DNA of 64,000 bases from positions 372,001-436,000 of the forward strand of contig NW_020289982.1 of assembly GCF_003144245.1 (NCBI RefSeq), read 5' to 3'. Made by a program: the position numbers and the translations under genes. This document shows, one piece after another, positions 20,881 to 33,546 of the stretch; position 1 is the stretch's first letter; every line of letters begins with the position of its first letter. Under the pieces are notes generated by a model. The model did not search any database, was not told the origin of the DNA, and saw only the letters and a program-made list of their open reading frames with translations. The DNA is from Jaminaea rosea. Taxonomy: Eukaryota > Basidiomycota > Exobasidiomycetes > Microstromatales.

Positions 20881-23800
20881 CGTGGGCGGTCGAGGCGGTG
20901 ATGGAGGAGGACGAGTGATTGCTGGGCTCTGAGATCGTGACAAGGATTGGGAAGAGGGAAAGGAGGGGGAACCGAGGTTGTGAGAGAGTGAAGGAGCGGC
21001 GGGGGGAGGAGGAGGAGGAGGAGGAGGAGGAGGAGGTGAGTAGCCCATTCTCAACGACCAAATAGAAGGAAGGGAAGGGAGCGAAGCCGTGAAGAAGCGA
21101 TTGAAACGGGAGGACCTAGGCTCCAATGGCCCTCCTTGAACGACTTGGGTCGAGATCGTCGACGTGAGAGATGCAAGAGCCAAGCGGGGAGGCAGTCGCG
21201 GTGATGCGCCACCACTGTCCTGCCCTGTTTCCTCTGGCTCTCGCCCAATCAAGCTGCCGTCTCTGTCGCCCGCCGCGCCGCGGAAGCCGACGCTTCGCTC
21301 CATTTGTTCGTCGAGGCTGGGCAGCGGAGACGAGGGGTGCGCGTCGATGCAGGCCCATTGGCAGGCGCGGCTAAAGCAGCCGCTAATCTAGCAGCTAGCC
21401 AGCCAGCCAGCCACCTGCCACCTACACTAGGCTCGAGCGTTTGCGAGCCAAAAGCAACAGAGCTCGCATCGAGTGGCTCACAGTTGAGCCGCTGCCGGGC
21501 GATAGGGCGACGAAGCGCGCTGGCCGGACGGTCCGGCTGCTCTACCTCTGCCTCCATGGCCTCGCCATGGCCACAGAGAGCTAGCTGGCTCGCTCGCTCA
21601 TACGCTGCGTTGGCCGCTGCTGCCTGGCTCCAAGCGAACAACTGCCCGCGATTCGTGATACCGTGAGAGCATCCATCGATCGATCGCCAACTCGGTATCC
21701 GCTGCACTCGAGCTCCGTACCGAAGGCGTGCGTGGTTGTCATGGCGGTGCTGACGAACACGTACAGTAGCCGCGGGGCAACGCGACGAAGCCTTGAACTG
21801 ATTGCTCACCTTTTCAGAAGAGTCCTAGTCAGACTGATTGGCAGCTGCGACGTGAGAAGCGCTGATGATGATGATGATGATGGTGGTGATGGTGAGAAAG
21901 GTGAAAAGCTCAACTGGACGTCTCGTCTCGTTTGTCGTGTATCGTGGAGAGGAAAGTCAATCGGGGAGGCGGAGGGAGAATCGCAACTCCTCTTCTTGGA
22001 GGGGATCGTCCAAAGTCCGCACTCTATATACGAGGGCAGCTAGCTACGACGAGCCGGGAACGGGGGGCGGGCGTGGTGGGAGGTCGAGGAGAGACCCGGG
22101 CAAAGCTACTGTGGAGAAGGGCTCTGAGACTGACGGCGGGGCGTAGGTCCATATCGGGCTACATTGGCTAGTCTGGCGGTGATGTGCCGTGAGATTCAAT
22201 GCAGGTCGTCGTGTCGTGAATGCATTGGTAGAGAGGGGGCGTTGCACACACAACGCAATCGCGCTTTGGGCGTGTCTGCCTCGGACATGCCGTTGTAATG
22301 CCACCGTCATTGAATTTGTGGCTGGGCCCGCCCCCTTCCCCTCGTCCTCCTCCTCGTCGTCTTTCAAAGCTAGGCTGTGCACAACTGCTTGTCAGGCGTG
22401 GGAGCCGTTGAACGATGGTGACATTGCCCTCGACTCGATATGTGCTCTGTGTCATGAGGCGTCATGGGCGTCGTGACCGAGCTCTTCTTCTTCTTCTCCT
22501 TGGCCATCTCGTCCTGTGAGCTGCAGGTAGGACATCGTGGGGCTAGTCGCATCGTGCGCCAGAGTCCAGACCGCTTCGTAGCTTTCCCTCGCTCGCTCGC
22601 GCTGATGAGCACACGAGGACGAGGAAACGATTACGACGTCGAGGTCCAGCCCCTGTTCCCCTTGGTTTTGCCTCAGCCCGAGCGGCATGGACGTGAACGA
22701 GGCCCATTTCGTATTTTCAGTGGCGTCGCAACAGAGACACACATGAGAAGAGCAGCGGAGGAGCGCGACGAGGATCAAGGGCTGTCGTGCCTGATCGAGG
22801 CGGGCGGATCGATCGTTGACCGGCCTCTGCTTGAGTCCCGAGCCCAGCCCCTCCACCCCGCGGCGGCCTTGCATTGACGATCCAGGCTCCCGGGCCGTTG
22901 GGGCCTACCACCCTTGGACGCAGTAGCGCAATTCGAAATTTGAGTGGCGCTTCAAGACTCACAGGGAGGCTACCATGTTGGGACGCTGAGATGCCCATGG
23001 CTTGCACCGGAACTCGAGCTAGTTGGGCCAAACTTCGGACACCGCGGACGTCAAGCAGTGGTGTTCCTACATGGTAGCTTTGCAGTTGCGAGGGGTCCGC
23101 TGAATCAGGGCCAGCTTCTACGATAAGAGGGCGATCACCTCATTTTCATGCTGGGCGTCGTCGAGATCATGAGACCGCGGGCATGAGAGCGTGGGAAGGA
23201 AGGCCCACACACCAGCGCTGATGTGAGTCTCGCCGAAGCTCAAGGTACCGATCTCACTAGCAAGATCATTGAGACGACCGAGGCAGAACTGAGACGATGT
23301 GACAAGCGCAGATGAAATCGGGCTCGTCCGTCGCAGGTCGTCGCAGATTACCCTTTTGCTCACTCATTCAGTGCAAGCAAAGATTGGTGAGCGTGCGTGA
23401 GCGCCCGGTCATGCGGGGGAGCGGTTCGCCATACCTTAGGTTCACCACATATTGAGATGGTGCCTGGCTGTGCCGTTTCTTGCAGCAAGCTGTGGTCGTG
23501 GTTGTCGCAGGAGGCAAATCAGGCGTCACGGTGTCGTGCGACTCGGACTGGTCTACCCGGCTCGTACGGGAGCGGAGCGCCACATCTTGACGAAGCCGTA
23601 TCGAGATAGAAAGAGAAGCTGGCGTGTGACATACTCGTTTCGTCCAATACTCGCGTCGTCCATTCCCATCATCGTCGCCAATCACTTTCTCAGTGGAAGC
23701 GATCAGGTCCGCTTATCATCGGAGGTTGGCTGGAGGGGCGGGGCATGTGGCTGACTCTCGGGATGGAGCGTAGGAGTGAGGATCTGGCGCCGCTAAGACG

Positions 23801-24517
23801 TAGACAGCTGAGCGTCGAGCGGACCTACGGTTAAGCACTGAGCGGCAGAGGTCCGACTGGGGTGCGCGCCACCCTCAAGGGTCCGTAGAGCACGAAGGGG
23901 CGTTTTTTGTGGCGGCGACGTACCGGCGAGCCTCGGCGACTACGGTACGTCTCACCGCACACAACTTCCCAATTCTCCCTCGCCGCAATCCTCGTAGTCG
24001 TCGTTGTCAACGTTGCCCCGCAAAGAGGCGTCGTGTCTTGGCCTCAGCCTCACCCATCATCGGAGAAATCAATGCTAGTGCGAGTGGAAGGAAGCAGCGA
24101 GTTGTTGTGACATTCATCTCAGCCTACGCAAAGCTACGAGGACGGCGTAGCAATCACCGTCGCAAGCTCCGCCCGCCGCTCGTGGTACCACCGCACGCAA
24201 TGTTCGCGGCGGCGATGCAACGACGTTAGTCTCAGCGATGCGCGGCTCTGATCGCGGTACATCGGGCGCGAGCAAGAGTTGACAGCCTGATGCGATGCGA
24301 TGCGACCACGCCATGTGGCATCGTAGTAGATGATACTCCGTCTCGTCTTGGCATTGTATTGGTTGTGAGTTGGCGTAAAATTACATGGAAGGGGAGAGGA
24401 ACGAGGGTGTGGGAAGCGTGGAACGTGGAGAGTGAAGCGTGGTGGAAGGCGAATGGAGGAAGGGAGGCGTGGCAAGGGGGAGTGAATGCGAGTATCAAGC
24501 GCGCGGACGCTGACCGC
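20881..24517. other. Long intergenic region upstream of the zinc-cluster gene
   Basis: About 3.6 kb with no gene that I can support, the longest gap in the window. The first 420 bp are in frame with the transcription factor and may be coding or leader. A GAT/GGT simple repeat lies at 21864-21895. Frames of up to about 140 codons around 22450-22880 exist on both strands, but none has a domain or a consistent splice pattern. The right end is the RPB2 3' flank. I found no tRNA-like T-arm. Confidence 0.45.
21864..21895. repeat. GAT/GGT trinucleotide microsatellite
   Basis: Six GAT units run directly into GGT/GAT variants. It is a simple repeat in the long upstream region of the zinc-cluster gene. 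Confidence 0.85.
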
Positions 24518-27500
24518 CTAGTACAGCCTCGTGACAACGCCCATAGACATCAACTCCTGGAAGAGCAACTTAGCGGCGTATGGGATCATCACCTGGCTAA
24601 TCTGCGTCCTCTGCGAGCAGATCCTGCAGAAGTACTCCCCCTTCTTCAGGTTCGCAATAGCCGTCAAGCCACAGTTGTCGCACCTGAAGTCACGGTAGGC
24701 GTCGGATCCGTCGAACATGCGCTCCTTGAGGAAGGCGGCGCATCCGTGCGAGATGAGACAGTCGCGCTCCATCTCACCGAAACGCAGTCCTCCGTCTCGC
24801 GAACGACCCTCTACGGGCTGGCGAGTGAGGATTTGGACGGGTCCACGAGCGCGAGAGTGGATCTTGTCGTCAACCATGTGCTTGAGGCGCTGGTAGTACG
24901 TCGGGCCGAGGTAGACCTGCGCTTGCAGCTTTCGGCCCGTGTGTCCGTTGTACATGACCTCCAGGCCGCGCTTCTGGTAGCCCAGCTTGGCGAGAATGGC
25001 ACTGACTGCTTCGACAGTCAGGTCCGTAAACGGTGTGGCGTCACCCTCTTGTCCGGATAGGGTCGCGACCTTGGACAGGAGACACTCGACCAAGTGACCG
25101 ATGGTCATACGGGACGGAATGGCGTGAGGGTTGATGATGATATCCGGCGTGACGCCCTCGATGGTGAAGGGCATGTCCTCTTGACGGTAGGTGATACCAA
25201 TCGTACCCTTTTGTCCGTGACGCGAGGCGAACTTGTCTCCCGTCTGCGGCACACGCGTGGACCTCACACGCACCTTGACGAACTTGCTGCCGTCTTGGTT
25301 CGTCGAGATGAGGACCTGGTCAACAATGCCACTCTCTGTCGACTTGAGCGGGGTGGAGACGTCGCGCTTCGTGTGCGTCTTGGAGCGCAGACCGAGCTCC
25401 TCGCTGTCGGGAGGCAGGGGCGCCGTCTTTCCAATGATGATGTCCTCGCCAGACACTCGGGTACCAGGAGCGACGAGTCCGTCTGGATCGATCTTGTCGT
25501 AAGTGCCATGCTTGAGGCGGATCGCCGTCTCGCGCGTCGGCTTCTCAAACTCCTCTTGCAGCGTGAAGCCCACCTTCTTCTCAAAGTCCGTGTACGTGCG
25601 GTAGTAGAGGGAGCGGAACAAGCCGCGATCAATGGACGATTGGTTCATGATGACCGAGTCTTCCTGGTTGTATCCTGAGTAACACAGGATGGCAACAATG
25701 GCGTTCTGGCCGGCGGGCAGCTCACGGAAATTGAGGTGCTCCATGGCTCGAGTGGTGGCAAGAGGCTTCTGTGGGTAGTAGAGGATGTTTGCCATCGTGT
25801 CCATTCGCATCTGGTAGTTGGTCAAGTAGACTCCCATCGCCTGCTTGCCCATAGCTGATTGATAGGTATTACGCGGCGACTGGTTGTGGTCGGGGAAGGG
25901 GATGATGCTGGCGCAGACTCCCAAAATCATGGCCGGATGGATCTCGCAATGGGTCCACGTGCTCGGCTCGTAGTAGCGAGAGGAGACGAGACGAGCAGAC
26001 GGGTCAGGCATACCGTCGAGGCCGTTCGCCTCGCCAGCGTAGATGCCGTGGCGATGCAGGCGTCGCGACTTGGCCAAGTCCTGCGGCGACATGCTGATCA
26101 TGACCGTCTCTTCTTCGTCGGCGTCCAGGTACTCAATGACTCCCTCGGCAACGAGCTGGCTCCACCTGAAGCGATCTCTCTGCTCGTCATCAGCGCCATC
26201 CTCGTCATACGCCGAAGGCTTCTCCTCCGCATTGAGCCACTGGATGTGCTCTCGCGTGATGAGCAGTCGCATGCTCTTCGGATCGACGATGAAGAGCGGG
26301 CGCAGTACTCGACCTGAGTCGGTGTAGAGTCGCAGCTCCTTCTCACGAATGTCGTGCACCACACTGACCTCCGTCGTGATGTCGTCCTTCCTTCGCAGAT
26401 CACGCAGCGTCTCGACGAGGGCGCTCGGCTCATTGTGCGTACCCGCCCAGACACCATTGACGAAGACTTTGGTCGCCCTCGCGCTGGAGACGGACATGTC
26501 TGCAAGGTTGTCGAGACCGAACTCGTCGAGGAATTGGTGAAGTGGCGCCGAGGGGGAGCCAACGGAGATGAGGGACATGAGACTGAGGTTCTTGACGAGA
26601 CCACAAGCCTGTCCTTCGGGCGTCTCGGCGGGGCAGACCATCCCCCAATGCGTGTTGTGAAGCTGACGCGGCTTGGCAATCTTGCCGTCTCGCCCAATGG
26701 GCGTATTGCAGCGTCTCAAATGGGAAAGCGTCGATGCGAAGGTGTAGCGGTTCAGCACCTGCGAGACACCAGCCTTGGCCTGCATGAATTTCTTCTGGTC
26801 GCCCCAGTTGCCCGTTGCGAGCGAGTAGCGCAGACCATTGGTGATTGTGCTCGACTTGACGGCCGTGGTGAGATGGAACTCGCGCTGCTCCTCGACGCAG
26901 CGCTGCAGATGGCGATAGATATCTCGCGTAAGCTTGCGGAAGAGCATGCGGAACAGGCCAGCGAGCAAGGGACCACCGAGATCGAGACGCTTCTTGCCAA
27001 AGTGATCTCGGTCGTCGATCTCGCGACGCTCCAGCGCGGCCAGGAGGAGGCGGTGTACCATGTAGCCAAAGAAGTAGGCCTTCTTGGTGTTGGATCCCTC
27101 TGAGATGGAGATGTGCGGGAGCATCTCCTTCTGCAGGATCTCCTGCGCGTAGATTTGACGCTTGTGGCGAGTGAGACCCGTCGCTGTACCACGACGACCA
27201 ATAAAGTCGAGCGCCGCCTCCCTCTCTTGGAACATGAAAGCCTCCTCAATGCACGGCTTGAGCATCTCAAGCATGGCCGTGTCGTTGAAGTCGTAGCAGA
27301 TATGCTGAAGAACGTCGCGATCCGGCACGATGCCAAGAGCTCTGAAGACGATGACGATGGGGATGTCGGATCGGATGTAGGGCAGCGTCGCACGGATGGC
27401 GTTGTTCGTCTGCTTTTCCTTCTGCCTCGAGAATAGCTTGACCTGCATTGTGCTGATCGTCTTGCCTCCCTTCTCAACAGCGCTGCGAATCTCGGCGAGG

Positions 27501-28442
27501 AACGTGACGGGCGAAGGTGCCGCTTTCGAGAAGACGTAGACGTGATTTGCCGCCATCCTCTCCTGAGCGATGAGCACCTTCTCTGACCCGTTGATGATGA
27601 AGTAGCCTCCAGAGTCGAGCGGACACTCCCTCAGCGATGTCATATCCTCCTGCGAGCAGCCCTTGAGCCAACAGAAGTCACTCTGCAGCATGATGGGCAC
27701 TTTGCCGATGAAGATCTTGTCGACCTCAAGCTCCTGCCTGCCTGGTTCTGGGGCCCACAGCGGGTCACCTGTGTCGGGATCAAATTCACCCTCGGATTGT
27801 ACGAGGACTCTTTGCTTGACGTCGACGTAGAGTGGCGCAGAGTATGTGAGGTTGCGCAGACGTGCTTCTTGGGGCATCAAGCCGGCCGAACTGCCATCTG
27901 CTTCGGTCATGTTGGGTCTTGCGAGGTAGATCTGGCCAAATTCGATTTCATATCGGCGCTGCGCGCGAGGGAGGAAGAGTGGACACGACGTCAGCTCAAC
28001 AAGTCGCACACCATCGACTGCCTCGTTGCACTCACAGCCTTGTCGTCCTCTCTGCCCGTATGCTGACTACTCTGCTCCAACGTCAAGCTCTTGACCTCAT
28101 CCACCAATTCCTGCATCGTGTTGTGCACGAACTCGTTGAAAGAGTCGAGTTGCTGGCGCACAAGACCCTTTTCTGCGAAAAAGGCGCGGATGACATCCCA
28201 ACAGTCTTCTTGCGAGACGTCTGGCTCATCCATCATGTCATCTCCATACCCAGCATAGCCTTGATCTTCATAGCCTCCATCCATGACCCCATCGACGCCT
28301 GCGCCACCACCGGCGAGGGCGGCCTCCTTCATCGTGGCGTCCATGTACGAGTCATATGCGCTCGAGTCTAGCAGCGCAGCGATGAAGGTGAGCGAGCTGT
28401 GCGTCGTAGAACGCAGCGACAGATGGGATGCTTACCAGTCAT
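24518..28442 (-). CDS. RPB2: DNA-directed RNA polymerase II second-largest subunit
   Basis: RPB2, the subunit forming much of the Pol II active-site cleft together with RPB1. Exons 28442-28436, 28367-28036 and 27958-24518 give 1259 residues in frame (yeast has 1224). The first coding exon is only ATGACTG, spliced to give [12 protein letters not shown]. Conserved blocks include the protrusion and lobe ([36 protein letters not shown]), the fork ([18 protein letters not shown]), the hybrid-binding core ([35 protein letters not shown]) and the anchor ([22 protein letters not shown]). The C-terminal zinc site has cysteines at about 1206, 1209, 1224 and 1227. The acidic N-terminal segment ([18 protein letters not shown]) is usual for the family. 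Confidence 0.98.
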
Positions 28443-29052
28443 CTTTGCAAGAGATCAGCGGGAGAAAGAGAGGGGGAAGAGAAAGGGGATCTTTGCTTTT
28501 TGATGCTGGAATGACTTTCTCGTCGAGCGGCTGCGCAGCAGTCTGACCTTCCTCCAGCAATGGTGTCGCAGCGAAGTGAACCGGCGGAGGAGGGTGACGA
28601 GGACGAGGAGGATGCAGCTGACTTCTCTTACGTCCCTTGTTGATTGGCTGCGCAAGGCAGGTAGGTCGTGAGGATGCCGAGGAGGGGGTGAAGAGGATCA
28701 AATGCGAAGGACGGCCTGGCGACGACGACGACGCTTCGTTGCCGTCCGGCGGATGCCACACGGGCGGAGCCACCGACGCGGGCGAGCGACATCGACTCGT
28801 CTGCCTCGCTCTCGCCCCTCGGCCTCTGAGCCAGTGAGCGAGTGCGCGGACTGGCGCTCAGAGCAAGCGGGCGAGAAGAAGACGCAGAGAGGCACGCGAC
28901 AGGCTAACCTCTCACGCCTCTTGAGCAGCTCTCACAACTTCATGTCGATCATTACACCATGACATTAGACAAGAAACAGAAAGAGAAGGCCAGGATGAAG
29001 AAATAAAGTCTATATCACGAGGGCATGCACGCGCACACGCACGCTCGCTCGC
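28443..29052. other. Intergenic: RPB2 promoter and monooxygenase 3' region
   Basis: About 610 bp. A minus-strand frame overlapping the RPB2 start reads as leader sequence, and no independent gene is seen. CA/CG-rich simple sequence (cgcgcacacgcacgc) lies near 29030. Confidence 0.5.
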
Positions 29053-31027
29053 TCACGTCGAATTAGGCGGCAGCTTGATCGCAGGAATGCCGGCCTGTTG
29101 CGCTGTCTTCTTGGGCATCCTTCCAATGCCCAATGCGCTCCCCCACCTCTTCCACCACGTCCTAAAGTCACCCTCACCAGCGGGCAAGTCCGACCAGATC
29201 AAGTCGCCATACGTAGGGAAAGTAGCACGAAGCCAGAAGGTGATCTGCGAGTCAGGGTACAGGGCCGTCACACGCTTCGAGGTAGTGTCGATGTACCAGC
29301 TGTGCCCGTACGACCAGACGCGTTGCTTGTGCCTCCAGTGGATGTAGTTCTGCTCCTGCACCTCAGCGGACAGGCGAGGCTCGACGGCAGGAACCTTGTC
29401 CAGCGTTGCGAGGGAGCTAGAGGGCGAGACCAAGGGATTGTGGCTGATAGCAGCTGTCGAGGGCTTCTTCCCGTTGAGAAGAGGCTTGGCCACCTCCAGG
29501 GCAAACTCAATCTGGCACTCCGTCGTGAAGATGAGCGACGTGTGGCCTGTAGCACTGTTCGTTCCCACGAGCTGGACGAGGTTCGGGTAGTTTGCAAGCA
29601 TGCAAGAGCGGTAGTGAAGAGGACCGCCGCCACCGTACTTCTCCCAGTGGGAGTGCACCTCCTCACCGCCACGACCGTAGACGTCCATGGGGAATCCTGC
29701 TCGCGCAGTTGTGAAGCCGTTGCACAGCACGATAACGTCGGCTGGGATGCGCTTGCCCTTGTCCGTGATCACTGCATCCTCTTCGATGCTGGCCGACTTC
29801 TCGAACTCGAGGTTGACGTGCGGCTGGTTGAGGCACGGCACGTACTCGTCGTCGAAGATACGGCGCTTCGACGAGACCAAGATCTTGCCCTTGGGGTAGA
29901 TGTGGTCAAAGTACTCCTTCGGCGCCTTCTTCGCCAGAGGCTTGCACCAAAAGCGCGCAAACCACCAACGGTACAGTGCTCCGAGGGGGTTCATCATCGT
30001 CATGATGAAGTGGCTCTCCATGACCAGGAAGACGAGGGCACGGGAGATCTTGCGGAAGACGTAGAAGTGGCGACAGAGCCATTTCCAGCCGGGAAGCATG
30101 GCGAAGGGGTCGTGCGGCACTGAGGCGATCCAGTGCTGCGCTCGCACAAATTGTGTGACCGACTTGGCCTTCTTTGCTACCTCTGGAACAAGCTGCGTGG
30201 CGGAGGAGCCGTTTCCGATGACGACCACATTCTTGTTCGTGTAGTCGACGCTATGATCCCAGCGAGCGGAGTGGAAGCTGAGCGCGAAAGGGCAGTCATG
30301 AGTGGTCAGATTCGGGATTCGACACTTGTCTCCGCCGGGCTCGCACTCACATTGCTCCCTTGAACTTCTCCTTGCCTGGGATGTTGCACTCGTTGGGCTC
30401 AGACAGCCCTCCAACGGCACTGACGAAGAATTTGCACACGTAGTGATGCTTCTTGGGCTCCACACCAAGCTCAGAGCGCTGGGGCAAGTCCTCGGAGTAA
30501 ATGTGCCACAAGTTTGTGCTCTCATCGAATCGTGCCTCTTTGACGAGCGTCTGCAGATGGAACTTGTCCATCAGGTCGTACTCGGCCGCCACGGTCGAGA
30601 TGTACGCCTTGATCTCGTCGCGCTTAGGTACGAACCGTGACCAGTCACCCTTCTGCGCGAACGAGTACGAGTAAAGTGGCGCAGGCACGTCGACACCGCA
30701 GCCTGGGTACGAGTTGGAATACCACGTTCCGGCGATGCCGCTCTCGCGCTCCAGGATGATGAAGTCGTCACCAAATCCCTTGCGCTTGAGAAGGCAGGCC
30801 ATGGCAATGCCAGACAGACCGGCGCCGAGAATGAGCGTCTGATAGTAGACGGGAGGGGCCCAGTCCTGCTGCGAAGGAAGGACCTTGGCTTGCTGGATCG
30901 TGCCATTGGGCACTGCGGGGAGAGATGAGGACGAGGCATTGGACTTGGCATCCGGCTTGGAGTCCGGCTTGGAGCCGCCCGCGACGTTAGCCACAGCGCC
31001 GGCTGCCTTCTGAATTGCAGAGGGCAT
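29053..31027 (-). CDS. Flavin-dependent Baeyer-Villiger-type monooxygenase
   Basis: Exons 31027-30351 and 30277-29053 join as FKGA-I-FHSARW to give 633 residues. The first Rossmann motif (LGAGLSG, near residue 68) binds FAD and the second (VIGNGSSA, near 246) binds NADPH. The Baeyer-Villiger fingerprint FxGxxxHxxxW is present at 222-232 and is restored exactly by the splice. These enzymes use NADPH and O2 to convert ketones to esters or lactones, or to oxidise heteroatoms. Related fungal proteins often act in degradation or secondary metabolism, but no other such genes lie nearby. No signal peptide is seen; the first 50 residues are polar and low complexity. The substrate is unknown. Confidence 0.92.
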
Positions 31028-31466
31028 AGCGCGTCGATATCAGTGGTATGGGCTTGAAGGAGAGTGAGAGAGTCGAGGACGGGAAGGGTATCCGACTGAT
31101 CTAGAGTAGTTGATGCGTCTATTGATGTATGGTGAGGAGGGGAAGGAAAGGCAGGCCACGAGCCACTTCCGCTTGACGGGCAAAGGCTTTTGTAACCAAG
31201 TGCAGTCAATCCGGCTCTATGTCGTCTACTGCGCCAAAGCAATGTCGGCCTTTCACGATTGGCCCATGGATGCGGTCAGCCAGGCCCCGTGGGGAGCAGC
31301 GGCGGCAGAGGCGGCGGCCCAGTTTGAAAGGGCGGGCTGAGGCCGGCACTTGATTGCTCAGGTCCGCTTTCCGTTGCGCCTCGGCATTGCTGGCTCGTGG
31401 CCGAGGTAGCAGGCGGGCGTCAGGACGCCTCCGCACTTGCCGCCTTTTCGTTCCTTCGTCCAAGTC
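31028..31466. promoter_or_regulatory. Divergent promoter region: monooxygenase and Sel1-repeat gene
   Basis: About 440 bp between divergent genes. It must contain both promoters. I see no clear TATA box or known motif. Confidence 0.5.
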
Positions 31467-33425
31467 ATGCATACAAGCGCCCTCATGCTTCGCTCACAAG
31501 CACGAGGAAGAGCACGAGCCACTTGTGTCGCGCTCAGCTCCAGCAGCAGGGTGTTGGTCTCAGCTACGCCGGCCGCAGCTCAGCCCACCGCGTACTGTGT
31601 CACTCCTGGTCTCACCTCTCACACTGCGTCACGCCGCTACGTCTCTTCCTCCTCCACCCCGCAAGCGACCATTCAGCCCGATCCACCACGCAAAGCACCA
31701 GTGATCCAGACTCCCCTTCCCTCAATCTCCTCGACGGTTGCACGTCTCCTTCCACCCTCAGTAGACTCCACCTCCCTTCCCCTGCCCAGGGAGCAGGCCG
31801 AATCCCTCCTCGCACAGGTCATCGACCAAGTACGCGCTGCAGCTGATGCCAAGACGGTGCAAGATGCTCGTGCCGGATGGGACCAGATTGATAGCTCCGT
31901 GCGGGCCAAGCTACAGGAGCAGGGAGTCGAGGCGGCCAAGTTGACAGATCTGGCTACATTGGTCGTGACAGCAAGCAATGATCCTCGTCGACATCCCATT
32001 GCCTTCAATCTCTACCGCATCGCCTTTGGCAGTGATCCTGCACAGCTGCCAGAGATCAAGCTGGACACCGAACAGCTGTCTTCCACACGCACAGAAGCGG
32101 AGGTATCGTCCAGCAACCAGGCTCCCTCCTCTGGATCCTCCTCATCGTCGTCATCGACGTGGGGCGACTGGCAGTCAGCCTACCATTGGGCGACGCTGAT
32201 CCTGTCAGGTCGCGCTCCACCTCCCCCGGGTACGATGCTCCTCCTCCCTGGCGAGCAGCGAAGTGCGCAAGCTTCACACTCTTCCGCAGCCTACCGCGTG
32301 TTTGCTCACCTGGCAACGCAGGGTCACCCTCGCGGCATCTTCGGCATCGGGCGTCACCTCCTCAGCACACTGGAGCGAGGAGTAGACCCAACGAGTATGG
32401 GAGCTATGCCTTCTACGGGGGACCACCCACAGAGGAGCAGACAGGAGACTATCGCTGAGGTGGAACGTCTGTACAGGCTGGCAGGGGAGGGAGGAGTGGA
32501 GGAAGCCTGGTTTCAATTGGGAGCAATTTACGTCGAAGGCAAGTGGGTGCGCAAGGACGAAGCACGGGCGAGGTCTTTCCTAGAAGAAGGGGTGCAGCGC
32601 GATAGTCCTAGAGCTTGTGCCGCTTTGGCGCAGCTGCTGACCAGGGAGGTGCAGCTGCCTCTGGCGCCGAGCTCGTTGAGTGGTGGGAAGGGCGAGCAGG
32701 ATTTGAGTGGGCCTGCTGCTGAGGAGAGGGAGGAGAAGCTGGGCAGGGCGCTCGAGCTGTTGGAAAAGGGAGCAGAGCTTGGTTCGGCGGACTGTGCCTT
32801 TGCTGCTGGGATGCGATACCTGCTCCAGGAGGCGCAGCCTAGCGAAGGTGGTGGTCAGCAGCAGGTGGACCCCTCAACAATGATGGACACGTCGCTGGAC
32901 CCTTCCTCATCAGGCAAGGCAACCTCCTCCTCCTCTGCAGCCGACGCCGCCTCCCTCGCCCACGAAGCCCACCGCGCAAAGCATGGCGTCTCTCCCTCGA
33001 ACTCTCGTGCCTCTCACTGGCTGAAGCGCTCCGCCGACGGAGGCAACGCAGTAGCCATGATGAACCTCGCCCGCATGCACCTCGAAGGTCGCGTACCCCC
33101 CTCTCCCACTCAGAACGACGGTGGTGACCCACGCAAGCTCCAGCTTGTCCAAGCGGCCGACCTCTACTCCAAGATCCTCGCTAGGGCCATGGGTCCCGAG
33201 GGACAACGGGCGAAAGCGCTCAAGGAGATTCAGAAGAAGATGGCTGAGCAGGCTAGCGGAGGCGCGAAGGGTGGGCAGGCGTCGACGTCCAGCCCGCAAG
33301 GTGTGCGTGAGCCTGGGCTTGGAGCAGGTGGGGCTACGGGACTGGATGATCTGGGGGCGAGGGCGGAGGAGGGGTTGAGGATGGTGAGGGAGGAGATGGA
33401 GATGATTGCGGGCGAGCAGAGATGA
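31467..33425 (+). CDS. Sel1-like repeat protein, probably mitochondrial
   Basis: A 652-residue protein from the first ATG in frame (31467). The N terminus MHTSALMLRSQARGRARAT is rich in Arg, Ser and Ala with no acidic residues for about 70 positions, and TASRRYVSSS looks like a processing site; both fit a mitochondrial presequence. The C-terminal half has Sel1/TPR-like helical repeats (AEVERLYRLAGEGGVEEAWF, LGRALELLEKGAELGSADCA, ASHWLKRSADGGNAVAMMNL) separated by low-complexity inserts. Such repeats are protein-interaction scaffolds, and in mitochondria they often serve in assembly or expression of respiratory complexes. That role is inference. I cannot assign a named orthologue. Confidence 0.85.
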   Translation: MHTSALMLRSQARGRARATCVALSSSSRVLVSATPAAAQPTAYCVTPGLTSHTASRRYVSSSSTPQATIQPDPPRKAPVIQTPLPSISSTVARLLPPSVDSTSLPLPREQAESLLAQVIDQVRAAADAKTVQDARAGWDQIDSSVRAKLQEQGVEAAKLTDLATLVVTASNDPRRHPIAFNLYRIAFGSDPAQLPEIKLDTEQLSSTRTEAEVSSSNQAPSSGSSSSSSSTWGDWQSAYHWATLILSGRAPPPPGTMLLLPGEQRSAQASHSSAAYRVFAHLATQGHPRGIFGIGRHLLSTLERGVDPTSMGAMPSTGDHPQRSRQETIAEVERLYRLAGEGGVEEAWFQLGAIYVEGKWVRKDEARARSFLEEGVQRDSPRACAALAQLLTREVQLPLAPSSLSGGKGEQDLSGPAAEEREEKLGRALELLEKGAELGSADCAFAAGMRYLLQEAQPSEGGGQQQVDPSTMMDTSLDPSSSGKATSSSSAADAASLAHEAHRAKHGVSPSNSRASHWLKRSADGGNAVAMMNLARMHLEGRVPPSPTQNDGGDPRKLQLVQAADLYSKILARAMGPEGQRAKALKEIQKKMAEQASGGAKGGQASTSSPQGVREPGLGAGGATGLDDLGARAEEGLRMVREEMEMIAGEQR

Positions 33426-33546
33426 CGTGATGCCAGATAGAGATAAAGGCGACCTCAATCAGAAGATGTGTGTTCACCGGATGAGCATGTGTAATCTATT
33501 GCATCATCTAGCATGCCCTCACTGCTACCTCTGCCATGCGCGGCGC

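Noticed and set aside
22464-22877. 137-codon plus-strand frame in the long gap
   Set aside because: It has no domain, and an equally long frame on the opposite strand covers the same bases. No coding support.
29098-30123. 341-codon open frame on the plus strand
   Set aside because: It lies wholly antisense to the monooxygenase second exon and reflects high GC3. No domain is visible.
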